The translations under genes and the position numbers were made by a program. Shown here piece by piece: positions 44,394 through 53,307 of a stretch of 64,000 bases of DNA (positions are counted from its first letter, which is position 1; each line of letters begins with the position of its first letter). The stretch is from Mycobacterium gallinarum (GTDB lineage: Bacteria; Actinomycetota; Actinomycetes; Mycobacteriales; Mycobacteriaceae), in assembly GCF_010726765.1 (NCBI RefSeq), contig NZ_AP022601.1, forward strand, positions 3,472,001 through 3,536,000. The letters run 5' to 3'. The notes under the pieces were generated by a model. It was not told the DNA's origin and did not search any database. It saw only the letters and a list, made by a program, of their open reading frames with translations.

Positions 44394-45437
44394 ATGTTCA
44401 CTGTGACGCACACAACACTTTCGTCCGATACCCGAATGCGGGCCGCCGTACTCATCGAGCCGGGCCGGATCGAAATGCAGCAGCGCCCGGTGCCGACGCC
44501 GCAGGCCGGTGACGTGCTGATACAGGTCTCATCGGTGGGTGTCTGCGGTTCGGACACGCACTACTACCGGCATGGCCGGGTGGGTGGCTTCGTCGTGGAA
44601 GCGCCACTGGTCCTCGGGCACGAGGCGGCGGGCACCATCGTCGGCGTCGGCGATTCGGTCGACCCGTCGCGTATCGGTCAACGGGTGTCGATCGAACCTC
44701 AGCGGCCCGACCCCGACAGCGATGAGACGCGGCGCGGTCACTACAACCTGTGTCCGCACATGCAGTTCTTCGCCACGCCGCCGGTCGACGGCGCGCTGTG
44801 CGACTACGTGACCATCGGTGCGGAGTTCGCGCACCCGGTGCCGGACTCGATGTCCGACGATGCCGCGGCCCTGTGTGAGCCGTTGTCCGTCGGCATCGCC
44901 GCGATCCGCAAGGCCGAACTCGACGGCCGATCGCGGGTGCTGATTGCAGGCGCCGGACCCATCGGCATCGTGCTGACCCAGCTCGCCAAGGCCTATGGCG
45001 CAACGGAGATCGTCGTCAGTGATCCCGACCCGACCCGTCGCGACCGCGCCTTGACCTTCGGCGCCACGACAACCGTCGACCCCGCCGCCGGGAGCGATGA
45101 AGATCTGGCGGTCGACGCATTCATCGATGCGTCCGGTGCGGCGGCGGCCGTCGCCGCCGGCATCCGCGCCGTGCGTCCCGCGGGACGGATTGTCCTCGTC
45201 GGTTCGGGCGCCGAGTCCATGGAACTGCCTACGCAGTTGATCCAGAATCGTGAGCTGGTGCTGACGGGGGTGTTCCGGTACGCCAACACGTGGCCGACGG
45301 CGATCGCGTTGGTGCAATCCGGGCGCGTCGACCTCGATGCCATGGTGACCGCCCGCTTCCCCCTGGAGGAAGCCGCTGAGGCACTGGACTCAGACCGGAT
45401 GCCGGGTAGCGTCAAGTCGGTGGTGACCGTGTCATGA
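44394..45437 (+). CDS. Zinc-dependent polyol dehydrogenase (sorbitol/xylitol type, MDR family)
   Basis: The 347-residue medium-chain dehydrogenase has VGVCGSDTHYYRHGRVG (catalytic-zinc Cys), LGHEAAGTIVGVG (zinc His and Glu), ALCEPLSVGIAAI and the Rossmann motif AGAGPIGIVLTQLA. It probably oxidises a polyol such as sorbitol or xylitol to the ketose. The structural-zinc cysteine lobe is mostly missing (a single Cys in HYNLCPHM), as in sorbitol dehydrogenases. ATG 44394 is chosen; ATG 44436 (MRAAVLIEPG) is a good alternative. The end overlaps the next start by 4 nt. Confidence 0.88.
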   Translation: MFTVTHTTLSSDTRMRAAVLIEPGRIEMQQRPVPTPQAGDVLIQVSSVGVCGSDTHYYRHGRVGGFVVEAPLVLGHEAAGTIVGVGDSVDPSRIGQRVSIEPQRPDPDSDETRRGHYNLCPHMQFFATPPVDGALCDYVTIGAEFAHPVPDSMSDDAAALCEPLSVGIAAIRKAELDGRSRVLIAGAGPIGIVLTQLAKAYGATEIVVSDPDPTRRDRALTFGATTTVDPAAGSDEDLAVDAFIDASGAAAAVAAGIRAVRPAGRIVLVGSGAESMELPTQLIQNRELVLTGVFRYANTWPTAIALVQSGRVDLDAMVTARFPLEEAAEALDSDRMPGSVKSVVTVS

Positions 45438-46822
45438 CAGTCAGCAGGCCTAGCTATGATCGCGACGAGATCAACGTGGGCATAGTGCATTTCGGGGTCG
45501 GCGGCTTCCATCGCGCCCACCAGGCGATGTACATCGACCGGCTCCTCGAGATGGGCCTCGCCAAAGACTGGGGGATCTGCGGCGTCGGTGTCATGGCGGC
45601 CGACCGCAAGATGGCCGACGTGATGGCCGCACAGGACGGGCTGTACACGCTGCTGCTCGAGAACCCCGACGGCACCCGCACTGCGCGGGTGATCGGGTCG
45701 ATCATCGACTACCGGTACGCGCCCGACGATCCCGAGTCGGTGATCGAGCTGCTCGCCGCACCCAGCACTCGCATCATCTCGCTGACCATCACCGAGGGTG
45801 GTTACAACATCGACGGGGCGGGACCCGAAAGCGTATTCGGTCTCGTCGCCGAGGCGCTGGCACGACGGCGCGACCGCGGCATCGCCTCACCAACGATCGT
45901 GTCGTGCGACAACATCGAGGGCAACGGTGACGTGGCCCGGCATGCGTTCACCACCTACGCCGACCGTGTCCACCGCGGCCTCGGCGAATGGATCACCGCG
46001 CACACCACGTTCCCCAACTCGATGGTGGACCGCATCACCCCGGTCACGACACCCGACGTGATCGCCACCGTCAAGGACGAATTCGGCGTCGACGACCGGT
46101 GGCCAGTGGTCGCGGAACCGTTCACCTCATGGGTGCTCGAGGACGATTTCTCCGATGGCCGCCCGCCGTTGGAGAAGGTCGATGTGCTGATGGTCGACGA
46201 CGTAACACCGTACGAGTTGATGAAGCTGCGGTTGCTCAACGCCAGCCATCAAAGTCTGTGCTACTTCGCATATCTGGCGGGATACCGGCTGGTGCACGAT
46301 GCCGCAGGTGATCCGCTGTTCGCCGAGTTCCTGATGCACTACATGGACGAGGAAGCCACCCCGACGCTGAAGCCGGTGCCCGGTATCGACCTGCCGGACT
46401 ACAAGCGAACACTGATCGAGCGGTTCGCCAATCCTGGTGTCAAGGACACGATTGCGCGGCTGTGCTACGGCTCGTCCGACCGCATCCCCAAATGGCTGCT
46501 TCCGGTGATCAGAGAGAATCTGAGAACTGATGCACCGATTCGGCTGTCGGCCGCCACCGTGGCCAGCTGGGCGCGGTACGCCGAAGGCGTGGACGAGCAG
46601 GGTGATCCGATCGACGTTCAGGACCAACTGGCCGATACCCTTGTCCCGCTGGCGAAGTCACAACGAAAGAACCCGACTGCGTTCATCGAGAACGCCGAGG
46701 TGTTCGGCGACCTCGCCAACGATTCGCGGTTCGTCGAGGCCTATGTATGGGCACTGGAATCGCTGCACCGCGACGGGGCGCGGGCAACGCTCGAGACCTT
46801 GCTTCGCAAGGATTCGCGATGA
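45434..46822 (+). CDS. Mannitol/polyol 2-dehydrogenase (long-chain, MtlD/UxuB family)
   Basis: The 462-residue protein has VGIVHFGVGGFHRAHQAMYID, VSCDNIEGNGDVARHAFTTYAD, NSMVDRITPVTTPD, EPFTSWVLEDDF and the catalytic region MKLRLLNASHQSLCYFAYLAG with Lys and His. It oxidises D-mannitol to fructose or D-arabinitol to xylulose. It is translationally coupled on both sides and forms an operon with the zinc dehydrogenase and the sugar kinase. Confidence 0.93.
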   Translation: MTVSRPSYDRDEINVGIVHFGVGGFHRAHQAMYIDRLLEMGLAKDWGICGVGVMAADRKMADVMAAQDGLYTLLLENPDGTRTARVIGSIIDYRYAPDDPESVIELLAAPSTRIISLTITEGGYNIDGAGPESVFGLVAEALARRRDRGIASPTIVSCDNIEGNGDVARHAFTTYADRVHRGLGEWITAHTTFPNSMVDRITPVTTPDVIATVKDEFGVDDRWPVVAEPFTSWVLEDDFSDGRPPLEKVDVLMVDDVTPYELMKLRLLNASHQSLCYFAYLAGYRLVHDAAGDPLFAEFLMHYMDEEATPTLKPVPGIDLPDYKRTLIERFANPGVKDTIARLCYGSSDRIPKWLLPVIRENLRTDAPIRLSAATVASWARYAEGVDEQGDPIDVQDQLADTLVPLAKSQRKNPTAFIENAEVFGDLANDSRFVEAYVWALESLHRDGARATLETLLRKDSR

Positions 46823-47766
46823 GAGCGCTGGTGATCGGCGAGGCGCTGATCGACATCGTCGAGCGAGACGGTCAGGTGACTGGTGAGCACGTCGGGGGTA
46901 GCCCGCTCAACGTGGCGGTGGGGTTGGCTCGGCTGGACCGGGGAGTCGACTTCCTCACCCACATCGGCGACGATGCGCGCGGAAGACGCATCGCCGAGTA
47001 CGTGGAAAGCTCTGGAGTACAACTGGTCTCGGGCAGTATGTCCGCCGACCACACCCCGACCGCCGTCGCCACGCTCGACGAAGACGGTTCGGCGCAGTAC
47101 ACATTCGACATCGACTGGGAGCTTACGGGCACTCCGGAGGTCACACCGCCGCTCGTCGCGCACACGGGATCGATCGCGAGCTGGCACGAGCCGGGCTGCC
47201 GTGCCACCGCGGCACTACTGGACACCTACCACCCGTCGGCAACGATCACCTTCGATCCCAACGTGCGCCCGGCGCTGATCGAAGACGGTGACGCCACGCG
47301 GGGCCGCATCGACCGGCTCCTCGAGAAGTGCGACGTGGTCAAGGCCAGCGATGAGGACCTGCGCTGGATCGACCCGCATCGCACGGCCAAACAGATCGCC
47401 CGGACTTGGCTGAGCCTGGGCCCGTCCATCGTCGCGGTGACGATGGGCGATCGCGGCGCCTTCGCAATGTGCGACGCGGGTACGGCGCGGATCGCGGCCC
47501 TCCCGGTCGACGTGGTCGACACGGTCGGCGCCGGCGATGCGTTCATGACCGGGCTGATCGATGCGTTGTGGGAGTTGAATCTGCTGGGCGCCGAGAGACG
47601 CCACGACCTGCGCGCCATCGGTCTCGATGCGCTCAACTCGGTAGTTTCGACGGCGGCGCTCTCGTCGGCGCTGACCGTCGGCCGTGCCGGTGCCGACCTT
47701 CCCGATCGCGCAACACGTGAGGCTGCAGCGGCGAGCTCCGGCCCGCGGTCGCCCCGGCCCGGCTAA
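46819..47766 (+). CDS. PfkB-family sugar kinase (fructokinase-like)
   Basis: The 315-residue ribokinase-family protein has VIGEALIDIVERDG, VGGSPLNVAVGLARLD and the second signature DTVGAGDAFMTGLID with catalytic Asp. It would phosphorylate the ketose (fructose or similar) made by the two dehydrogenases. The start overlaps the previous stop (ATGA). The end is Ala/Pro/Ser-rich, and the stop codon TAA forms part of the putative Ku -10 hexamer. Confidence 0.9.
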   Translation: MRALVIGEALIDIVERDGQVTGEHVGGSPLNVAVGLARLDRGVDFLTHIGDDARGRRIAEYVESSGVQLVSGSMSADHTPTAVATLDEDGSAQYTFDIDWELTGTPEVTPPLVAHTGSIASWHEPGCRATAALLDTYHPSATITFDPNVRPALIEDGDATRGRIDRLLEKCDVVKASDEDLRWIDPHRTAKQIARTWLSLGPSIVAVTMGDRGAFAMCDAGTARIAALPVDVVDTVGAGDAFMTGLIDALWELNLLGAERRHDLRAIGLDALNSVVSTAALSSALTVGRAGADLPDRATREAAAASSGPRSPRPG

Positions 47767-47775
47767 CGTGGGTTT
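47764..47775 (+). promoter_or_regulatory. Leaderless promoter of ku
   Basis: TAACGT (47764-47769) is a TAnnnT -10 box followed by six bases and ATG 47776, with no ribosome site. The first three bases are the kinase stop codon. Confidence 0.7.
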
Positions 47776-48693
47776 ATGCGCTCCATATGGAAGGGTTCAA
47801 TTGCCTTCGGCCTGGTGAACGTCCCGGTCAAGGTCTACAGCGCGACCGAAGACCACGACGTCAAGTTTCACCAGGTGCATGAGAAGGACAACGGACGCAT
47901 CCGGTACAAGCGCGTCTGCGAGGTGTGCGGCGAGGTCGTCGAGTTCCGTGACATCGCGAAAGCCTACGAATCCGACGACGGTCAGACGGTGATCATCACC
48001 GACGACGACATCGCGACCTTGCCCGAGGAACGCAGCCGTGAGATCGAGGTGTTGGAGTTCGTTCCCGCCAGCGACATCGATCCGATGATGTACGACAAGA
48101 GCTACTTCCTCGAACCCGAGGGTAAGTCGACGAAGTCGTACGTGCTGCTGGCCAAGACGCTGATGGATACCGACCGGGTCGCGATCGTGCACTTCGCGCT
48201 GCGGAACAAGACGCGGCTGGCGGCACTGCGGGTGCAGGACTTCTCAAAGCGCGACGTCATGGTGATCCAGACGCTGCTGTGGCCCGACGAGATCCGCGAT
48301 CCTGACTTCCCGTCGCTCGATACGAAGACCGACATCAAGCCGGCCGAGCTCAAGATGGCGAGCCAGGTCGTCGAGTCGATGACCGACGACTTCAAGCCCG
48401 ACCGCTATCACGATGATTACCAGGAACAGCTGCACGAGCTGATCCAGGCGAAACTCGAAGGCGGAGAGGCGTTTACCACCGAGGAGCAGCCGAAGGAACT
48501 CGACGAGACCGAGGACGTCTCGGATCTGCTGGCGAAGCTGGAGGCCAGCGTCAAGGCCCGCCGCGAAGGCGGTTCGGACGAGCCTGCCAAGAAGGCACCC
48601 GCAAAGAAGGCGGCCAAGAAGGCCCCGGCCAAGAAAGCCGCGAAGAAAGCGCCCGCCAAGAAGGCGGCCAAGAAGGCCGCTGCCAAGAAGTAG
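47776..48693 (+). CDS. ku: Ku, NHEJ DNA-end-binding protein
   Basis: The 305-residue protein has the Ku core ([89 protein letters not shown]) and a C-terminal tail of Lys-Ala-Pro repeats ([11 protein letters not shown] type) of about 35 residues. Homodimeric Ku binds DNA ends and recruits LigD. Such long lysine-rich tails are known from environmental mycobacteria and are missing in M. tuberculosis Ku. The start appears leaderless. It matches Rv0937c. Confidence 0.97.
   Translation: MRSIWKGSIAFGLVNVPVKVYSATEDHDVKFHQVHEKDNGRIRYKRVCEVCGEVVEFRDIAKAYESDDGQTVIITDDDIATLPEERSREIEVLEFVPASDIDPMMYDKSYFLEPEGKSTKSYVLLAKTLMDTDRVAIVHFALRNKTRLAALRVQDFSKRDVMVIQTLLWPDEIRDPDFPSLDTKTDIKPAELKMASQVVESMTDDFKPDRYHDDYQEQLHELIQAKLEGGEAFTTEEQPKELDETEDVSDLLAKLEASVKARREGGSDEPAKKAPAKKAAKKAPAKKAAKKAPAKKAAKKAAAKK
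48591..48690 (+). repeat. Tandem repeats coding the Lys/Ala/Pro tail of Ku
   Basis: Units related to AAGAAGGCGGCCAAGAAGG and CCCGCCAAGAAGG alternate four or more times. The repeat is in frame and probably expands or contracts. Confidence 0.8.
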
Positions 48694-48696
48694 CCG

Positions 48697-49359
48697 TCAT
48701 TCGGTCAGAAGTTCTGGACGCAGCAAGAGGCGGGGCAGCGCGTGCGCGAGCCACTCCTCGTATTGGTCCGGCGTCCAGCCAAGATCGGCTGTGTATATCG
48801 AATACAGATGCGGCGCCTGCACGGTGAACGCCACGTCGGTCGCTTGATCCTCGGATAGGCCGGGCCGCAGCGCCTCCGATCCGATCTGCGAGATCCACAC
48901 CGCAACCGCGGATCGAATCTGGCGAAGTAGGTCTGTGCGCCTTTCCTCGAGACTGGGATCAGCCGAAGCGGCCCCCTCCATCACCCGCATGAGCGCCGCG
49001 ACGCGGTCATGCATTTCACGCACGAAATGCGCGGCGGCGGCGAACTGTGAACGATGCTCGGACAGCTCCGCGAGATCGGGCGCGAAATCCATGAGCGGGG
49101 CTTCCTCATAATCGCCGGCGACGGCGATCTCGATGGCGCGGAAGAGGACAGCGGCTTTGGAACCGTAGGTCGCATAGATGGTCTGAGCCGACACATCGGC
49201 CGCGGCGGCGATCTGATCGATCGTCGTCGGACCGAAACCCTGCTCGACGAACAAGTCGGTGGCCGCCTCGATGATGCTGCGTTGGCGTGCTTCGGCGTCG
49301 GCGCGCCGGCGGCTGTTGTCGTACTTGCGCCGCGGCTTTGATTCGGCAGCTGTTGACAC
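48697..49359 (-). CDS. TetR-family transcriptional regulator
   Basis: The 220-residue protein has the TetR helix-turn-helix [49 protein letters not shown] after a basic N-terminus. Ligand is unknown. It is divergent from the O-methyltransferase gene and probably controls it through the palindrome at 49376-49389. GTG 49359 is the start used. It converges on ku with a 3-nt gap. Confidence 0.9.
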   Translation of the reverse strand: MSTAAESKPRRKYDNSRRRADAEARQRSIIEAATDLFVEQGFGPTTIDQIAAAADVSAQTIYATYGSKAAVLFRAIEIAVAGDYEEAPLMDFAPDLAELSEHRSQFAAAAHFVREMHDRVAALMRVMEGAASADPSLEERRTDLLRQIRSAVAVWISQIGSEALRPGLSEDQATDVAFTVQAPHLYSIYTADLGWTPDQYEEWLAHALPRLLLRPELLTE

Positions 49360-49375
49360 TGATTCTCGACTTCCT

Positions 49376-49389
49376 TATAGTTCGCTATA
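49376..49389. promoter_or_regulatory. Candidate TetR operator TATAG-N4-CTATA
   Basis: TATAGTTCGCTATA is a perfect inverted repeat in a conspicuously AT-rich 70-bp region between the TetR and methyltransferase genes. Confidence 0.65.
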
Positions 49390-49431
49390 TCCAATATATG
49401 CTGCTTTATCTAAATTAGCATGGAGGCCGCC

Positions 49432-50511
49432 ATGACTACCGTTCCCCCTGGACTCGCGAGGGTCGTCGAGCGCGCACGGCATCATGTCAACCGACTGCAT
49501 CTCCGGCTCGCGCCTGCCCCGGTGGCGATGGTGGAACTGATCCTGGCGGCGTGGACGTCGCAGGCGATCCAGGCCGCCGCCCAGCTGGGCGTTGCCGACG
49601 CTCTGGCGTCGGGTCCGCTGTCCCTCGAGGACTTGGCGCGTCGCGTCGACGCCGACCCCGACGCGCTCCGCAGGCTGTTACGAGCTCTCGTCGGGCGCGG
49701 CGTATTCCGTCAGGACCGCCATGGCCGCTACGCGCTCAATCCTCTTGCCGACACCTTGCGGTCCGACGCGCCGCAGTCCATGGCCGCGGCCGCGAAGTAC
49801 TACGGCTCGCCGCAGCACCGCGAACACTGGAGCATGCTCGTCGACTCGATTCGGACGGGCCAGGCAAGTATTCCGCGGCTACGCGGCAAGGACTTCTTCG
49901 AGTACCTCGACGACGAGCCCGAACTCGCTGCCTTGTTCAACGAAACCATGACCAACATTTCGGGCCTGTCCGAGGAATTCGTCATTACCGCATACCCCTT
50001 CAGCGGCGGCTCGACGATCGTGGATGTGGGGGGTGGACACGGCCGACTGCTCGCTTCCGTCCTGGCTGCTACGCCTGGCGCCCGCGGTGTGCTCTACGAC
50101 TTGCCGCAGGTGGTGGCGAACGCGCCTGCGCTGCTGGAGAAAGCGGGAGTGGCCGACCGTGTCCGCATCGACGGCGGGTCGTTCTTCGAGAAGGTCCCGG
50201 CCGACGGCGACGTCTACCTCCTGAAGCACATCATTCATGACTGGCCCGACGATGAGGCCCTCGACATCCTTCGCACGGTCCGCGCTTCTGTCGGCCCCGC
50301 AGCCCGAATCGTGTTGGTGGAACTCGTGATTCCCGAACACGACCGCGACTTCATCGGCAAGTGGGCCGATCTGGAGATGTTGCTCGGCGGAAGCGCCCGT
50401 GAGCGCAGCGCCGACGAGTATCGCGACCTACTGCGCCGAAGCGGACTCGAGATGACGCGCGTCATACCGACGGCGTCTCCATACAGCCTGGTCGAGGCAA
50501 GAGTCGCTTGA
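49432..50511 (+). CDS. SAM-dependent O-methyltransferase (hydroxyneurosporene/polyketide type)
   Basis: The 359-residue protein has an N-terminal winged-helix dimerisation domain (LGVADALASGPLSLEDLARRV) and a class I methyltransferase domain with VDVGGGHGRLL, the LKHIIHDWPDDEAL catalytic His region and VLVELVIPE. These enzymes methylate small hydroxylated aromatics or polyketides. ATG 49432 has GGAGG upstream; ATG 49420 would add four residues. The DNA around the start is AT-rich compared with neighbours. Confidence 0.88.
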   Translation: MTTVPPGLARVVERARHHVNRLHLRLAPAPVAMVELILAAWTSQAIQAAAQLGVADALASGPLSLEDLARRVDADPDALRRLLRALVGRGVFRQDRHGRYALNPLADTLRSDAPQSMAAAAKYYGSPQHREHWSMLVDSIRTGQASIPRLRGKDFFEYLDDEPELAALFNETMTNISGLSEEFVITAYPFSGGSTIVDVGGGHGRLLASVLAATPGARGVLYDLPQVVANAPALLEKAGVADRVRIDGGSFFEKVPADGDVYLLKHIIHDWPDDEALDILRTVRASVGPAARIVLVELVIPEHDRDFIGKWADLEMLLGGSARERSADEYRDLLRRSGLEMTRVIPTASPYSLVEARVA

Positions 50512-50578
50512 AGTAACGGTCGGTCGAACGGCCGGCCCACGGCCCGATCGCCGGCGCCGCCACCATCCCTGACATAAG

Positions 50579-50592
50579 TAGAACGTGTTTCA
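50579..50592. promoter_or_regulatory. KstR-like operator upstream of the SDR gene
   Basis: TAGAACGTGTTTCA fits TNNAACNNGTTNNA at every fixed position, though the outer arms are not fully symmetrical. It lies 64 nt upstream of GTG 50657. Confidence 0.7.
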
Positions 50593-50656
50593 GAAAGTCC
50601 TTTCCGGTGCTGTCTAGGCTTGCTAAGGTTCGCCCGGGCGACGGAAGGAAACGATT

Positions 50657-51448
50657 GTGATACTGGACAGATTTCGGCTGGACGACCACGTCGCGGTGGT
50701 GACCGGCGCTGGCCGCGGCCTCGGCGCGGCGATGGCGCTGGCATTCGCGGAAGCCGGTGCTGACGTGGTCATTGCCGCCCGCACGCAATCGCAACTCGAA
50801 GAGGTGGCCGAGCAGATCAAGGGTCTCGGTCGCAAAGCCCACGTCGTGGTCGCCGATCTCGCCCACCCCGAGGACACCGCCAAGCTCGCGGGAGAGGCCA
50901 TCGAGGCCTTCGGCAAACTAGACATCGTCGTGAACAACGTCGGCGGCACCATGCCCAACACGCTGCTGACCACATCCACCAAGGACCTGCGCGACGCCTT
51001 CACCTTCAACGTGGCCACCGCGCACGCGCTCACCGTCGCGGCCGTCCCGTTGATGCTCGAGCATTCGGGCGGCGGCAACATCATCAACATCACGTCGACG
51101 ATGGGCCGCGAAGCGGGTCGCGGATTCGCCGCATACGGCACCGCCAAGGCCGCGCTCGCGCACTACACCCGGCTCACCGCACTGGACTTGTGCCCCAAGA
51201 TTCGCGTCAACGCGATCGCCCCCGGTTCGATCCTCACCTCGGCGCTCGACGTGGTCGCCTCCAACGACGAACTGCGCGCACCGATGGAAAAGGCCACGCC
51301 CATGCGCAGATTGGGCCAACCCGAGGACATCGCCGCGGCGGCCGTGTACCTGGCCTCCCCCGCCGGGTCCTACCTGACCGGCAAGACACTCGAGGTCGAC
51401 GGCGGCCTCACCTTCCCCAACCTCGACCTGCCCATCCCGGATCTGTGA
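50657..51448 (+). CDS. Short-chain dehydrogenase/reductase (Rv0927c-like)
   Basis: The 263-residue SDR has [35 protein letters not shown] (Ser) and [11 protein letters not shown] (Tyr/Lys), then [31 protein letters not shown]. Substrate unknown; possibly a hydroxyacyl or hydroxysteroid. GAAGGAAA lies before GTG 50657. It is followed after 10 nt by the dihydrodipicolinate-reductase-like gene, the same pair as Rv0927c-Rv0926c. The KstR-like site upstream suggests lipid catabolism. Confidence 0.88.
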   Translation: MILDRFRLDDHVAVVTGAGRGLGAAMALAFAEAGADVVIAARTQSQLEEVAEQIKGLGRKAHVVVADLAHPEDTAKLAGEAIEAFGKLDIVVNNVGGTMPNTLLTTSTKDLRDAFTFNVATAHALTVAAVPLMLEHSGGGNIINITSTMGREAGRGFAAYGTAKAALAHYTRLTALDLCPKIRVNAIAPGSILTSALDVVASNDELRAPMEKATPMRRLGQPEDIAAAAVYLASPAGSYLTGKTLEVDGGLTFPNLDLPIPDL

Positions 51449-51458
51449 GGAGCAACTC

Positions 51459-52535
51459 TTGAGTATCAAAGCAGCAGCAATCGGCACCGGCAACGTCGGA
51501 CGTCACGCTCTGACCCAGCTGATCAACGATCCGCAGTTCGAGCTGACCGGGGTGTGGGTGTCGTCGGAGTCCAAGGCCGGTAAGGACGCCGGAGAGCTTG
51601 CTGGACTTGATGTTTCGACGGGGATCATCGCCACGACCGATCTCGACGCCGTCCTGGCGGCCAAGCCGGACTGTGCGGTCTACACCGCGATGGCCGACAA
51701 CCGTCTGCCCGACGCGCTTGAGGACTACCGGCGCATCCTGGCCGCGGGCGTCAACGTGGTCGCCAGCAGCGCGGTGTTCCTCCAATACCCATGGGGTGTG
51801 ATTCCCGAAGAACTCCTCAAACCGATCGAGGATGCGGCGAAGGAAGGCAACGCCAGCATATTCGTCAACGGCATCGACCCTGGGTTCGCCAACGACCTGC
51901 TTCCGCTCGCACTGGCCGGAACGTGCCAGAGCATCGAGCAGATCCGGTGCATGGAGATCATCAACTACGACACCTACGACAGCGCCACCGTGATGTTCGA
52001 CGTGATGGGCTTCGGCCGGCCGCTCGACGAACTTCCGATGCTCTTGCAGCCGGGGGTGCTGAGCCTCGCGTGGGGTTCGGTGGTTCGGCAGCTGGCCGCG
52101 GGCATCGGTGTCGAACTGGACGAGGTGACCGAGACCTACGTTCGCGAGCCCGCCCCAGAGGATTTCGACATCGCGTCCGGCCATGTCGAGAAGGGCACCG
52201 CGGCGGCGCTGCGCTTCGAGGTCCAGGGAAAGAAGGACGGCAAGGTGGCCGTCGTCCTCGAACACGTCACCCGGTTGCGGGACGATCTGCGGCCCGACTG
52301 GCCGCAGCCGGCGCAGGAGGGCGGCTCCTATCGCATCGAGATCACCGGTGAGCCGTCCTACGCTTTGGACCTCTGCCTCAGCAGCCCCAATGGTGATCAC
52401 AACCATGCCGGACTGGTGGCAACGGCGGCCCGCGTCGTCAACGCGATCCCCGCGGTGGTAGCCGCTCCGGCCGGCATCAGGACCACCCTGGACCTACCCC
52501 TGATCACCGGAAAAGGGTTGTACTCTGATCGATAA
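51459..52535 (+). CDS. Dihydrodipicolinate reductase-like NAD(P)-binding protein (Rv0926c-like)
   Basis: The 358-residue protein starts SIKAAAIGTGNVGRHALTQL, a Rossmann motif, followed by VYTAMADNRLPDALEDY, GVNVVASSAVFLQYPWGVIP and IFVNGIDPGFANDLLPLAL. It resembles DapB-like reductases and 2,4-diaminopentanoate dehydrogenase, but members in mycobacteria have no assigned substrate. TTG 51459 follows GAGGAG. It forms an operon with the SDR gene. Confidence 0.83.
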   Translation: MSIKAAAIGTGNVGRHALTQLINDPQFELTGVWVSSESKAGKDAGELAGLDVSTGIIATTDLDAVLAAKPDCAVYTAMADNRLPDALEDYRRILAAGVNVVASSAVFLQYPWGVIPEELLKPIEDAAKEGNASIFVNGIDPGFANDLLPLALAGTCQSIEQIRCMEIINYDTYDSATVMFDVMGFGRPLDELPMLLQPGVLSLAWGSVVRQLAAGIGVELDEVTETYVREPAPEDFDIASGHVEKGTAAALRFEVQGKKDGKVAVVLEHVTRLRDDLRPDWPQPAQEGGSYRIEITGEPSYALDLCLSSPNGDHNHAGLVATAARVVNAIPAVVAAPAGIRTTLDLPLITGKGLYSDR

Positions 52536-52566
52536 GCCGGGGAAAAACTTGATGAAGGGCGCGCCT

Positions 52567-52893
52567 ATGCGGACCACAATCCGAATCTTCACTCCGCTCG
52601 TTGCCGCTGCCGGGGCAGCGATCGCTATCGTGGCCGCCCCGGCGGCCAGCGCCCAACCGGCACCCGAACCTGTTCCTGCACCTGCACCTGCACCTGCACC
52701 TGTCCAGGAACAGCGTCCGCAGGCGTCGGGTCTCCCACAATGCGTCAACGAGGGCGGCTCCGCAGCCCTCGGCGGCTCTGCGACCGAGTGCGCGACGCCG
52801 GGCAATGTGCAGATCAACGACACGCCCGCCCAGCAGGAGTACGTCGGCCCGTGGGGCGACATGTGGGGCGAGCCCGGCTTGTTCTTCCCCTGA
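52567..52893 (+). CDS. Small secreted protein with Pro-Ala repeat
   Basis: The 108-residue precursor has a signal peptide (MRTTIRIFTPLVAAAGAAIA..., cleavage after ASA), a (Pro-Ala)n stretch encoded by four CCTGCA units at 52675-52702, and a mature part with two Cys and the end GPWGDMWGEPGLFFP. Function unknown. GAAGGG precedes ATG 52567. The hexamer repeat is prone to slippage but keeps frame. Confidence 0.75.
   Translation: MRTTIRIFTPLVAAAGAAIAIVAAPAASAQPAPEPVPAPAPAPAPVQEQRPQASGLPQCVNEGGSAALGGSATECATPGNVQINDTPAQQEYVGPWGDMWGEPGLFFP
52675..52702 (+). repeat. CCTGCA hexanucleotide microsatellite
   Basis: Four full and one partial CCTGCA units, in frame, encode alternating Pro-Ala. Confidence 0.9.
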
Positions 52894-52983
52894 TCGGGGT
52901 CGTGGGGCGGCGCTACCACCGGGTGGCGGCGGCGGCCACGGCGGCCGCTGATCACCCCAACCGCGGCCTTGAGGAGGCCTACC

Positions 52984-53229
52984 ATGCGGTCCAGGATTCG
53001 TTATACCGCAACAGTTTTCGCGATGGCGGGCGCATGCGCCGTGGCCTTCGCTCCGGCCGCTGCGGCCACACCCGAATGCATCCACACCGGCCCGAACACG
53101 ACACAGTGCCAGACGAACGGCAGCTCACAGATCGTCACCTCACCGCCACCGATCAGCAACGGCGGTTGGGGACCTTACTGGGGCGGCGGCCTGGTCATCG
53201 GACTCGGCGGATGGGGCTTGGGCTGGTAA
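52984..53229 (+). CDS. Small secreted Gly/Trp-rich protein
   Basis: The 81-residue precursor has a signal peptide (MRSRIRYTATVFAMAGACAV..., cleavage after AAA). The mature part has CIHTGPNTTQC, a possible disulfide loop, and ends with a Gly/Trp-rich segment (GGWGPYWGGGLVIGLGGWGL). Function unknown. A strong GAGGAGG precedes ATG 52984. It follows another secreted-protein gene on the same strand. Confidence 0.75.
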   Translation: MRSRIRYTATVFAMAGACAVAFAPAAAATPECIHTGPNTTQCQTNGSSQIVTSPPPISNGGWGPYWGGGLVIGLGGWGLGW

Positions 53230-53254
53230 CGCTGCCCTAGTTTCGCGTCAGCAG

Positions 53255-53272
53255 AGGTTTCGGCTAACCTAA
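53255..53272. promoter_or_regulatory. DtxR/IdeR-like metal box before mntH
   Basis: AGGTT-N6-AACCT is followed by AA; the right half GGCTAACCTAA equals the right half of the IdeR consensus. The spacer is one base longer than in the iron box, so MntR or weak IdeR binding is possible. Confidence 0.5.
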
Positions 53273-53307
53273 CTTTTCTATTCGACGTTCCGATAGAAGG
53301 TGGGTTG

